Of a stretch of DNA of 64,000 nucleotides, positions 35,241 to 45,914 are shown one piece after another. Numbering within the stretch: the stretch's first letter is position 1; every line of letters starts with the position of its first letter. The translations under genes were made by a program, and so were the position numbers. The stretch covers positions 4,216,001 through 4,280,000 of the forward strand of contig JAPTOF010000024.1 in the NCBI GenBank assembly GCA_028554755.1, given 5' to 3'. A model generated the notes under the pieces. It saw only the letters and a program-made list of their open reading frames with translations, was not told the DNA's origin and ran no database searches. The stretch comes from Cordia subcordata. Its lineage: Eukaryota; Streptophyta; Magnoliopsida; Boraginales; Cordiaceae.

Positions 35241-36104
35241 ATAAAGTTTAGGAAAAGGGAAAAGAATAGTGGTTATCATGATGTCGGTGGAGAAAGCGGT
35301 CGTGATAATTGCTTCAAGACAAAAGGAATCTGATGACTAGATAATGAGTCAAAAAAGATTTCACAAAAGTTTCTGTCGTATATGGACAGGTGTCCACTAT
35401 TTATAAATTAGTGGAGATACTGTAGATAAACAAGAATTTACTTTTTACTGTTTGTAATTATGTTGTTTCCCGGATCTCAAATCCGTGAAGTCCGAGGAAA
35501 ATTGTTTTGAACTTGTGTTTCAAATCCGAGGCTTCAATTGTCTATAAAAGCAACAACTCGGAAGCAGAAACATAAGCCAAAATTTTAGATAGTTTTATTT
35601 TTGTAAATTTGAAAAAAGAAATAAAAGCTCAGAGTTTTCCCCAGGTACTTTCATTTATTTTTATTTTGTCATTTATTTTTATTTTTTATTTCATTTGAAT
35701 TCTTGGCCTAATGACAGGCTGAGTTGTTGAAGAATTGATATAATGCTGATATAACATAAGAGTTGTTTTAAGCCAATTATAGATGCAGTTGATAACCCTC
35801 AAATATTCTGCTGATATGTTCTAAACTTAAGGGTTATGATATATCTTTGAAATTGCTTGGAGTTCTGGTTCGAAGTATATGATTAAATCCTAGGAGTGTC
35901 CCAGGTCAGTTTTGCCGTTGCCATGGGAAGGCGTAGGCAGTTGTTTTGACCTTCTTCTCTGTTGACTCCATGATTAGGGTTTGATGATATATTAGGGAAT
36001 GTACTAGAGATCCATTCTTTTGCATATCTCAGATATAGCTTAAAACTTAAGGACTTAGCCATGTCCACGGACTGTTATTTGCGGTCTTATCACCTGGGCC
36101 TATT
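35241..36104 (+). promoter_or_regulatory. Component A promoter and leader
   Basis: TATAAAAG at 35543-35550 enclosed by TCCGAG/CTCGGA; AATAAA at 35620-35625. Leader as at 11211-11732, with the conserved loop near 35800-35850 (here ATATTCTGCTG) and the short ORF ATG-TTC-TAA. Small deletions are present compared with 10878-11732. Confidence 0.8.
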
Positions 36105-36117
36105 TGGTATCAGAGCC
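36105..36117 (+). promoter_or_regulatory. tRNA-Met primer binding site (A type), followed by foreign DNA
   Basis: TGGTATCAGAGCC intact. The next base departs from both viral components, so the viral sequence ends exactly at the PBS. Confidence 0.85.
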
Positions 36118-36247
36118 ACTTTGCTGTTTTGAGCCTCTCATGGGGGGTTCTCACAGGGTGATGATTCCTGCGAAACCTTGGCTCTTACCCTCAGAGGGCC
36201 CTATTGGACAGGGTCTCTTGAATGAGGTAATGTTCCTGTGCCAGTAA
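36118..36247. other. Unidentified GC-richer insert, about 130 bp
   Basis: Starts ACTTTGCTGTTTTGAGCC and ends TTCCTGTGCCAGTA. Clearly higher in G+C than everything around it and found nowhere else in the window. No ORF or family recognised. Its position right after a PBS would fit a piece of an LTR retrotransposon downstream of its own PBS, joined by template switching; this is inference. Confidence 0.6.
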
Positions 36248-36657
36248 GCCGCAAATAACATTCAGCCGCGGACATAGACCAGTCCTTAAGCTTAGGCGAT
36301 ATTCTGGATAACAGATTAGATCTGAGGAGTTTTACAGCCATATATAAATTTAACTCTAGCGGAATATCTCAGCCCTTCAAACGCCTTTCAAAATCACAAC
36401 AACAACGGCAACTGGGCAATAATTCCTTTGAGATATACCTATATAAGGCTCCCTTAGATCTTTCTGTCAAGAAATATATCCTACTCCTAAGAAATAATCA
36501 TGACAGCGGAGTATTTGAGAATTATCCTCAAGGTCTGAGTAGTATAGCCTAAGACATACTATTATGGTATGTTGATATTACCATAATCCATCTTGATCTC
36601 TACCCCATATTAGGGCAGATCATGAACAAAATATTTTCAAAAACATCAAAATATTAT
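36248..36657 (-). repeat. Component B leader, inverted
   Basis: Minus-strand copy of the B leader starting 17 bp from where GGCC and the PBS would be (AGCCGCAAATAACATTCAGC). Ends at AAAACATCAAAATATTATTG and flips into plus-strand B sequence. Confidence 0.8.
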
Positions 36658-37632
36658 TGAAGAAGAAGAATCATATCTATTGACGATCATGAAGATAAAT
36701 GATTGTTGAGGAAGATGATGAACAGAAGCAACTATTATTGTTGTTGACAAGTTGCCGATAGAATAATTCTGAACGAGATAAAGTTTGGGAAAAAGAATAG
36801 TAAATGTCATCATAATGGTGAAAGCAGTCATAATGATCATGATAAATGATGATGTCGAGACAGCTGGCAGAAAGGAACTGTTTCAACAATACAGCTGAAT
36901 AAGAAGCTGAAGAAAGAATCTGAGAAGATTTGTCGTATCAAGACAAATGACGAGAAGATTTGTCAATATTAGGCAAACAGTTCTACTATTCATAGATAGT
37001 GGAATTTACTGTTCATAAACAGTAATTTACTTTTTACTGTTTGTAGATAGGATGTGTCTGCGGATCTGAAATGTTTGGAATCCGTAGAAAATTATTTTTG
37101 ATTGTTTTTGAAGTCCGAGCACATCAATTGTCTATAAAAGGAAGAAAGACTCGGATGCATGAAAACATATACAGGTAAGAGAAAATTGTAAAATATTTTC
37201 TTATCAACAATATTTTGATGTTTTTGAAAATATTTTGTTCAAGATCTACCCTAATATGGGGTAGAGATCAAGATGGATTATGGTAATATCAACATACCAT
37301 AATAGTATGTCTTAGGCTATACTACTCAGACCTTGAGGATAATTCTCAAATACTCCGCTGTCATGATTATTTCTTAGGAGTAGGATATATTTCTTGACAG
37401 AAAGATCTAAGGGAGCCTTATATAGGTATATCTCAAAGGAATTATTGCCCAGTTGCCATTGTTGTTGTGATTTTGAAAGGCGTTTGAAGGGCTGAGATAT
37501 TCCGCTAGAGTTAAATTTATATATGGTTGTAAAACTCCTCAGATCTAATCTGTTATCCGGAATATCGCCTAAGCTTAAGGACTGGTCTATGTCCGCGGCT
37601 GAATGTTATTTGCGGCTTATCACCTGGGCCTC
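36658..37632 (+). promoter_or_regulatory. Component B promoter and leader fragment
   Basis: Plus-strand B 3' end (GAAGAAGAATCATATCTATTG), promoter with TATAAAAG at 37133-37140 and flanking inverted repeat, then leader to CACCTGGGCC at about 37630. The PBS is replaced by inverted leader. No ORF1 follows, so any transcript would fold back on the inverted copy. Confidence 0.75.
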
Positions 37633-37930
37633 ACGCCTTTTCAACAACAACAACAACGGCAACTGGGCAATAATTCCTTGGAGATATACCTATATAAGGC
37701 TCCCTTAGATCTTTCTGTCAAGAAATATATCCTACTCCTAAGAAATAATCATGACAGCGGAGTATTTGAGAATTATCCTCAAGGTCTGAGTAGTATAGCC
37801 TAGGACATACTATTATGGTATGTTGATATTACCATAATCCATCTTGATCTCTACCCCATATTAGGGCAGATCATGAACAAAATATTTTCAAAACATCAAA
37901 ATATTATTGATAAGAAAATATTTTTACAAG
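37633..37930 (-). repeat. Component B leader, inverted partial copy
   Basis: Starts at the GCCTTTTCAACAACAACAAC tract and reads backwards through the conserved loop to AAATATTTTGTTCATGATC. Together with the preceding plus-strand leader it forms a long palindrome centred near 37632. Confidence 0.8.
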
Positions 37931-38012
37931 TTTCTCCTATTTCTATATTTTTTTTTCTTTTTTTTCTCTTTTCTCTACCTGTATATTTTTTCATGCATCC
38001 GAGTCTTTCTTC

Positions 38013-38020
38013 CTTTTATA
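38013..38020 (-). promoter_or_regulatory. Component B TATA box, minus strand
   Basis: Reverse complement TATAAAAG with CAATTGTC before it on the minus strand; about 6.0 kb from the next minus-strand TATA at 44010-44017, which defines a full minus-strand B unit. Confidence 0.75.
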
Positions 38021-38159
38021 GACAATTGATGTGCTCGGACTTCAAAAACAATTTTCTACGGATTCCAAACATTTCAGATCCGCAGACACATCCTATCTAC
38101 AAACAGTATAAAGTAAATTACTGTTTATGAACAGTAAATTCCACTATCTATGAATAGTA

Positions 38160-39400
38160 GAACTGTTTGCCTAATATTGACAAATCTTCTCGTCATTTGT
38201 CTTGATACGACAAATCTTCTCAGATTCTTTCTTCAACTTCTTATTCAGCTGTATTGTTGAAACAGTTCCTTTCTGCCAGCTGTCTCGACATCATCATTTA
38301 TCATGATCATTATGACTGCTTTCACCATTATGATGACATTTACTATTCTTTTTCCCAAACTTTATCTCGTTCAGAATTATTCTATCAGCAACTTGTCAAC
38401 AACAATAATAGTTGCTTCTGTTCATCATCTTCCTCAACAATCATTTATCTTCATGATTGTCAATAGATATGATTCTTCTTCTTCAATCATCATTATAAAT
38501 GATTCTTCAATTCTTCTTTCTGTAGTAGTACCATATTCTACCACCTTCAAAACTGCAAATCTTCATTGTTCTATATTTGAACAACTCTTGTATTTTTCCT
38601 TATCATCACTCAATAAGGCTGATCTTCATTTCATATAACTGATCTTCATATTACAACAATATATTTTATTCTGCAAATATATTCTTTTTCTCCAGATTAT
38701 TTTTGATTTTCCTCAAGAATTTTTTATTCTTCTTTATTCCTCAAGAATTTTTTATTCTTCTTTCTTCTTCTTTTCTTCTGCAAATTTTTTTTTTTTAGAA
38801 TACGAATTTTTTCTTTCAGAATTTTCCCAGAAAATTTTATTGCTGCCATAGGATTTACCTTGGTAGGAAGTATATCAATTACCACTTTGCCTAACACCCT
38901 AAACGCCATTTCACAACAACAATTTTGGCTTGCGGGTTCACAGCATCTTGATTTCTGATAATTTTCCTGGAAGTACCTGTTACAGCTTTAATCTTCCAAC
39001 AAAAACTTCTTCTTTCCAAAATTCTTTTCTTTTCTTTTCTATTTTTCTTTATTGTTGCAGAAATTTTCTCTTCTTGATTTTCAAATATTTTTTTTTAAAT
39101 ATTTTCTCAAATATTCTTTTCTCTCTGAATATCTTTATTTTCATATTTTTTTTTCTCTCTGGGATATTTCTCAGACTGCATTAGTCTGTAACTCACCAAA
39201 ATCTAATATAATTCTGGTTTAACTTTTCCCGCTTAAAAGTAATTTCAACTCAAGTAATTTCAACTCATCTCCCAGTTGAATAGGATTTTCAGAAGTTTTT
39301 AGTAAACCTCCAACTATAACTGCACTGATTCGTCTTTACCTCTCACCGGTCTAAGAGGACTAGTCAGAGTATTCTAACCCCTCTTCAGTGGGTAAACACA
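38160..39400 (-). other. Component B 3' region, minus strand (small ORFs)
   Basis: Minus-strand copy of the region between the noncoding block and promoter. The Lys-rich small ORF (MAFRVLGKVVIDILPTKVNP) is open from 38909 to 38724. The other small frame (39215-39400) is broken by indels near TTTCCCGCTTAAAAG and AACTATAACTGCACTG. Plus-strand frames seen here are incidental. Confidence 0.55.
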
Positions 39401-41134
39401 AAATTATTTTTTTTCAAAATTCATTATTGAAATTTATTTCAAATATAGATTTATTTTCTATATACCTTGAATCTATTTTGAAATAAAACAATACTAAATA
39501 ATAGTATGTTTGTTCTTACAACACAGACGGGTAAGAGTTACTCAAGTCATACAATTATCAATATTGTATTAGTCAAAATAAATTTATATATAAACTCAAG
39601 ATTGTATTAAAGTCATTTCAAAATATTATTCATTTGAAATTATTTTGTAAAACTGAAATTAATAAATTTGGTATAACAAATTTTTCAGAAATCATGTTCT
39701 TCTGTTAAAATTAATCTTTCAGTATAAATTTTATTTTGTTTATACTTTATACGTTATGGATCAAATATATTAAATATGTATATAAGATACATAAAACTTT
39801 CAGTTGTTTCAAAAGATTTTAAAAATCTTTCATATTTATTAATTTTCAAAATATTATAATTTTGAAATTTTTATCAAACCAAACTAATAAATCTGGTTAA
39901 ACAAAATTTTCTCAATATAAAAATTTTGATTATTTCAAAATTCATTCATTCAAAATATAATATCATAAACAAATAAGTTTATGAATTTCAATCTAGTATT
40001 GAAACTTTATTAAAAATCCTTTTTGAGATAAATTTTTTCTCAAAATATATCGATAAACAAACCAAAATTCTTTTTTATAGAATTTTTCAAGATTTATAAT
40101 CTTTGGATAAAATTTTTCAAATCATTCATTTTTTCACAAATGAATATTGAAAACAAATCAAAAATCTTATTAAGATTTTAATAAACTTTTGATTTTTGAA
40201 ATTTCACTTTATAAGTGGAAATAACTTATAAGAATATATTAGAATTTTTTTTTTCAAGATTTTCTTGAACAAATAAACTGTATCAAGTTTACAAATAAAC
40301 CAAATTAGTTTATAAGAATATTTTAATTCTTAAATTTCATATGTAAATCAAACCAATAAATTCTTATAGAATTTTTTAAACATATAGTTTTGGTCAAAAC
40401 ATATTGTTTCAAAATCACAACATCTGTATACCTTCATACAGATCAGAATTATCTGCAATCAGTTTTATAACCTGCTTCCATATGTCTTCATCATGAACTT
40501 ATGCTTCATGAACTTTTCTGAAACTACAGTTGTAATTCCAACTGATTTTCAACGAACATTTCTCACTCAATATGTAAGTGTTTCACTCAATATATAAAAG
40601 AGTATTTACAAAATAAATAATACAAACCTTCATATTATTGATAGGTTTTCACAAAATATTTAAAATATCAAACGATTAAACTTTTGAGGTTTTTAAGGAA
40701 TGTTTGTCCTTGAGAAATTCAAACACAAATATGATGTTTTGAATAAATTCAAAACCAGTAAAAACTGAAATTGTTTTTCTAGTACTTAATTGAGTCTCAC
40801 TGGTTAAAACCATTCTCAAAACTAAATTTTTGAGTTCTCAAGATTCTCTTGATCTTTTGCAATTCAAAATTAAGCATTATATTCTTTATTAATATTTATC
40901 GCTTTTATATTCCTTCGAATAAAATCTTTTATCAATTATATTGATAAAATTTCTTTTTCTTTATTAAAACTCTTTTCTTCTTTATAAGAATTAAGAGGTT
41001 TTCATTATTATCTCAAACCTAAATTCTTTTTGAATTTTTCCAACTTTTATTAAAGTTGAGGTTTTCTTTTACCCTTTTGGATTTCTTTTTGTTAGATCCA
41101 AAATTATGATTTGAATCTTACATTAAATTATTCT
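39400..41134 (-). other. Component B noncoding region, minus strand
   Basis: Minus-strand copy of the 1.7 kb hairpin-rich region, about the same length as the others, with no ORF on either strand that is conserved among copies. Confidence 0.7.
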
Positions 41135-43364
41135 TCACAATTTTCCCAAATTGGTTTTCTCTAACTTATTTGTTAGTTTAGAATTATCTTCTCTTTTATG
41201 AAGACTTTTTGAAGAAATTTTTATTTCTTTCTTCAGATTATTCAAATCTGATTGAAACAAATTATTCAATTTGTTTTGTTGTTCCTGTAATCTTATATCA
41301 GGATTGTTTTCAGATTTTTCCTCAATTTCAATTGAGTTAGCAGAAATCTTATATAAAATTTCTTTCTCAGTAATTAATTTTAATTTCAATCCATTAGATT
41401 GTTCTGACTTATTTATTTCAGAATTTCCAAATTTTTTATTTTCAAAATTAATTAAATCTTCAGATTTAATTCCCTCCAGATTATTGAGGTTATTTGGAAT
41501 TAATAATTCTTTATCAGAATCAAATATTGAATTTTCATTTTTATTGGATTCAATTTTATCCTTTGAATTATGAATTATAGGTTCATTATCTATTCTGAAT
41601 TCAATATCCTCATTTGAATTCTTATTCAAATCAATATTTTTCTTTGAATTATTTATCAAAGATTTCTTATCTGTTTCTAATTCAATATTATCAATTGAAT
41701 TGTTTAGATTAATATTTTTATTTGAATTATTATTCAGAATATAACTTTCTGTATTAAAGTTATTATCTCTTTGAATATTTTCTGAAATTTTATCTAATTC
41801 ATATCTTTGGTAATCTTCATAATACCAAATTTCTTTTTCAGTATTATATCCTTCATCTGAATTATTACTTTCAGATTTAATTTCTTCATAAAATTTTTCA
41901 AAATTAATATGTTCATTAGAATTATTATCTAATTCCTTTAATTCAGAATTATATATCATTTCTGAATTATTAACCTTAATAATTTCTAAGGATTCAGATT
42001 TATTTAAATTATATAAATCTGCTTCATTATTTTCAAAATTTTTAGAAGTATTTGTTGCTTCTAATTTATTTTCTTCTTCAGAATTAAATTCTTTAATAGA
42101 ATTAATATTCTTAGAATTAAAATTATCTGATTCTGTTAAATATTCCAATTTCTTTGGATTTTCTTTATTTTCAAAACTTTCAAATTTTTGAAAATTATCT
42201 TTAAGATATTTTAAAGATTTATATATTTTTCTTTCATTATTATCCTCAATAATATTTAAGGATTGAGATTCATTATTTTCAGAATTTTCAGAAGTAAAAG
42301 ATTCTTCTGCATCAGAATTATTATTTTCTGTTTTAATAACAATTTCAATTAATTTTGTTTGAATATTGTTATCAACTTTCAATTTATTTATTTTTTCCAG
42401 TTTCCTTCTGGCCCAACACATATAAGTATTATGGGTATTTTTACCACAAAATTCACATGGTTTATATTTCTTTTTTGGTATATATTCACCCAACTTCTTT
42501 AATTCTTCAATTTTTTGTTTTTTAGCTTCAATTCTGAGCTTTTTCCTCATTTCTTTCTTTTCATACCAATGAGGTGATCTATGTTTATGTTTATAAACTT
42601 TCTTCTTTTTATTAGAAGATTCTTCTGTCTCTATTTCTTTTTCAGAGTCTTTTTCATTATCTTAAAACTTATTAAATCTCCAATTTGATCTTTTATTAAA
42701 TCGAATTGTGATTTTCTTTTGTTTCTTTTTCTTCTTAGATTTTTATAATAATCTAAGTTTCCTTCTCTGATAATTTTATATTCTTATCTTTTTCAGTAAG
42801 AATTTTATTTTCTTGTTTTCTTTTGATTTTTTGTTTTTCCCTACGTCTTTTATTTTTCTGACGCCTTCTTTCCTTATCTTTATCAGATAAGAATTCTATT
42901 CCATTTTCACGTAATAAATTATATAATTGCTTCATCTTTTCTTTTTGTTGTTTTCTTTTTGCTTTTTTTATTTCCTTTCTTTTCTCATGTTTTTTATATT
43001 GCATGAGTACCTTTCCTAAAACATTTAATTTAGGAGTTAATTGGGTTTTAAAAAACCAAGGAACAAAATCTTCTATTTGATTTCTCCTTTCTAATTCTTT
43101 ATAGAATTCTTCCTGAAGCTTTTGTCTTTCTGCTAAATCTGTATTTTTAGCAAACCAATCCCTAAATTCTTTATATTTAGGTGTATTGAATTCCATTTGA
43201 ATTTGTTTTCTAGCCCTACTTCCTGGACTAAAATCAATTTTATTTTGATTTGTATTATTATTAAAATAATTATTAGGAATAGATTCTTCCTTTTTGAGAT
43301 TATCAGACTGAATTGAAAACATATTATTTTCAGATATCAAAGTATTTGAAAATATTGCAGACAT
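41135..43364 (-). pseudogene. Component B ORF1, best preserved copy
   Basis: ATG 43364-43362 (MSAIFSNTLISENNMFS); natural stop at 41135-41137 (NLGKL end); about 742 codons. Intact from 43364 to 42760: capsid-like domain at residues about 38-105 (NQNKIDFSPGSRARKQIQ, FRDWFAKNTDLAERQKL, DFVPWFF), then Lys/Arg-rich KKAKRKQQKEKMKQ. Frame breaks lie between 42755 and 42660. It is then open for 471 codons (42550-41135) with zinc knuckle CEFCGKNTHNTYMC (42416-42457) and the long Asn/Glu/Ser/Lys-rich tail. No catalytic motif. The knuckle and basic region suggest RNA/DNA binding, and the capsid-like start suggests interaction with the A capsid. Confidence 0.8.
42416..42457 (-). other. Component B zinc knuckle
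   Basis: CEFCGKNTHNTYMC, CX2CX4HX4C, all ligands present. Sequence differs from the A capsid knuckle (CYKCGRIGH...), so it is not a simple copy. Same motif at 23961-24002 and 54162-54203. Confidence 0.8.
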
Positions 43365-43448
43365 GATCAAATTTTTCGATCAAAACACAGATGGATTAAA
43401 GCAATAGCAAAATATCATAACAACATACCTTACAGATCATGTTTCCAT

Positions 43449-43461
43449 GGCTCTGATACCA
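43449..43461 (-). promoter_or_regulatory. tRNA-Met primer binding site (B type)
   Basis: Reverse complement TGGTATCAGAGCC, 85 nt before ORF1. A partial second copy of the flanking region (CTGATACCAACTATGTATTG at about 43503) shows a roughly 50 bp local duplication. Confidence 0.9.
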
Positions 43462-43970
43462 ACTATGTACTGAGGCCCAGGTGATAAGCCGCAAATAACA
43501 TTCCTGATACCAACTATGTATTGAGGCCCAGGTGATAAACTGTAAATAACATTCAGCCGCGGACATAGACCAGTCCTTAAGCTTAGGCGATATTCCGGAT
43601 AACAGATTAGATCTGAGGAGTTTTACAGCCATATATAAATTTAACTCTAATGGAATATCTCAGCCCTTCAAACGCCTTTCAAAATCACAACAACAACGGC
43701 AACTGGGCAATAATTCCTTTGAGATATACCTATATAAGGCTCCCTTAGATCTTTCTGTCAAGAAATATATCCTACTCCTAAGAAATAATCATGACAGCGG
43801 AGTATTTGAGAATTATCCTCAAGGTCTGAGTAGTATAGCCTAAGACATACTATTATGGTATGTTGATATTACCATAATCCATCTTGATCTCTACCCCATA
43901 TTAGGGCAGATCATGAACAAAATATTTTCAAAAACATCAAAATATTATTGATAAGAAAATATTTTTACAA
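43462..43970 (-). other. Component B leader, minus strand
   Basis: Leader with conserved loop (about 43790-43810) and shared end block. The PBS-spanning upstream ORF (43632 to 43396) is lengthened to 78 codons by the local duplication. Confidence 0.7.
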
Positions 43971-44009
43971 TTTTCTCCTATCTCTACCTATGCATCCGAG
44001 TCTTTCTTC

Positions 44010-44692
44010 CTTTTATAGACAATTGATGTGCTCGGACTTCAAAAACAATCAAAAATAATTTTCTACGAATTCCAAACATTTCAGATCCGCAGACACATCC
44101 TATCTACAAACAGTAAAAAGTAAATTATTGTTTATGAACAGTAAATTCCACTATCTATGAATAGTAGAACTGTTTGCCTAATATTGACAAATCTTCTCGT
44201 CATTTGTCTTGATACGACAAATCTTCTCAGATTCTTTCTTCAGCTTCTTATTCAGCTGTATTGTTGAAACAGTTCCTTTCTGCCAGCTGTCTCGACATCA
44301 TCATTTATCATGATCATTATGACTGCTTTCACCATTATGATGACATTTACTATTCTTTTTCCCAAACTTTATCTCGTTCAGAATTATTCTATCAGCAACT
44401 TGTCAACAACAATAATAGTTGCTTCTGTTCATCATCTTCCTCAACAATCATTTATCTTCATGATCGTCAATAGATATGATTCTTCTTCTTCAATCATCAT
44501 TATAAATGATTCTTCAATTCTTCTTTCTGTAGTAGTACCATATTCTACCACCTTCAAAACTGCAAATCTTCATTGTTCTATATCTGAACAACTCTTGTAT
44601 TTTTCCTTATCATCACTCAATAAGGCTGATCTTCATTTCATATAACTGATCTTCATATTACAACAATATATTTTATTCTGCAAATATATGGT
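44010..44692 (-). promoter_or_regulatory. Component B promoter and 3' end, minus strand
   Basis: TATAAAAG (minus) at 44010-44017 and upstream promoter elements (TTACTGTTTGTAG reversed near 44105). The 3' region continues to about 44692 (CTGCAAATATAT), where it meets the A leader end TATCACCTGGGCC. Confidence 0.7.
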
Positions 44693-44708
44693 ATCACCTG
44701 GGCCTATT

Positions 44709-44721
44709 TGGTATCAGAGCC
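44709..44721 (+). promoter_or_regulatory. tRNA-Met primer binding site (A type)
   Basis: TGGTATCAGAGCC; only about 15 bp of A leader precede it. The most complete A unit starts here without its own promoter. Confidence 0.9.
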
Positions 44722-44818
44722 ATTGTAGTCAATACTCTTTGGTAATGAGTATTAACTCAAGTTTTATGTTGATCAGTATTATCTCAATTCATCATTTGAT
44801 TGCTCAATCAATCTGAGT

Positions 44819-45912
44819 ATGTCTTCAATTCTTTCAATATTTGCGAAAAATCAGAATACTGTCAAAAACAGTAAGAAGGAAGAATATGATATTCCTAAGA
44901 TTTTAGAATTGTTAAATAAATGGACAATTCCTAAGATAGAACCTAGGATGATATATTCCTTTGGTACTTTTGATAAATTAAGTTTTAAACAAATTGTTAA
45001 AACTTGTGAAGAATCTGTTCCGATACATAATGAGGAATTGACTATCAAATTGCTTAGTCAAGATGACATTGATGCATATACATCAGATTATAAGTTCTTG
45101 CATATTGGACTTGTTCAGGTAGCTTTTAAACCTCTTACATTATCAGGTTTACCTGAATCATTTTTAATCAGATACGTGTTGCTCGTAATATGAACTGGCA
45201 TCAATCTATCATGGGTATAATGGAATCTAGTTTAGCTCATGGTCCTATATATTTTAATGCTTATCCGAATTTACAATTATCTTTATCGGATATTAATATT
45301 CTTGATGCGTTAACTTTATATGTGAAAACGCATGGTTATAATTATCTGCCAGGTACAGAAGTTATTTGTATCTGTTATAGGGTGTATTTTAAACCTTTAT
45401 ATACTTTGAATCCAAAGTGTAAGTTGATGAATACAAATCAACAAGAAACCATAATATTTGAAACTAATTTTAATAGATCTAAAATAACAACTCGTAGATC
45501 TATAAGATGGGATGAAATAAACTTTCCAGAAACATGGTTAGCTGAAAAGATAATTCCAGCAACACCATTAATAAATGAAGATTTGGTGGAGGCAATCCAA
45601 ACATCTACTGGTGATATTCAAATACAATTTAATAGGAAAAGTACATCTGAAATAGGTGGAAGTACAGGACTAGGAAGATCTAGATATTCTAGAACTAGTT
45701 CAATCCATTCTTATATTTCTCCTATAGATTATAGAGTTGAGTTACCCAATACTGTAGGGAGTTCATCTTCTAAATCAGGATCTGAAAACCTGCAACATAA
45801 AGTTCAGGGAATCAAAATTAATGAAGATAATATTGCTCAGGGTATTTATAATAATCCTGAAGATACATTTAGACCAGAAATAACTGAGTCAGAATTAAAC
45901 TTCCCAGTTTAA
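44819..45912 (+). pseudogene. Component A movement protein, one frame break
   Basis: ATG 44819 (MSSILSIFAKNQN), 97 nt after the PBS; TAA at 45910-45912. Full length about 364 codons. The frame is lost near 45166-45180, where TTTTTAATCAGATACGTG replaces the usual sequence, in the middle of the 30K core right after KPLTLSGLPESFL. It resumes at NWHQSIMG and stays open through GPIYFNAYPN, LTLYVKTHGYNY and the Ser-rich C-terminus (ESELNFPV). The polyprotein ATG follows after 2 nt. Otherwise this is the only A movement protein copy with both ends. Confidence 0.85.
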
Positions 45913-45914
45913 TC

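Noticed and set aside
28816..36117. LTR retrotransposon (gypsy) instead of pararetrovirus
   Set aside because: RT and RNase H are gypsy-like, as in all Caulimoviridae, but there is a 30K movement protein, no integrase and no LTRs; the promoter lies between ORF4 and the leader.
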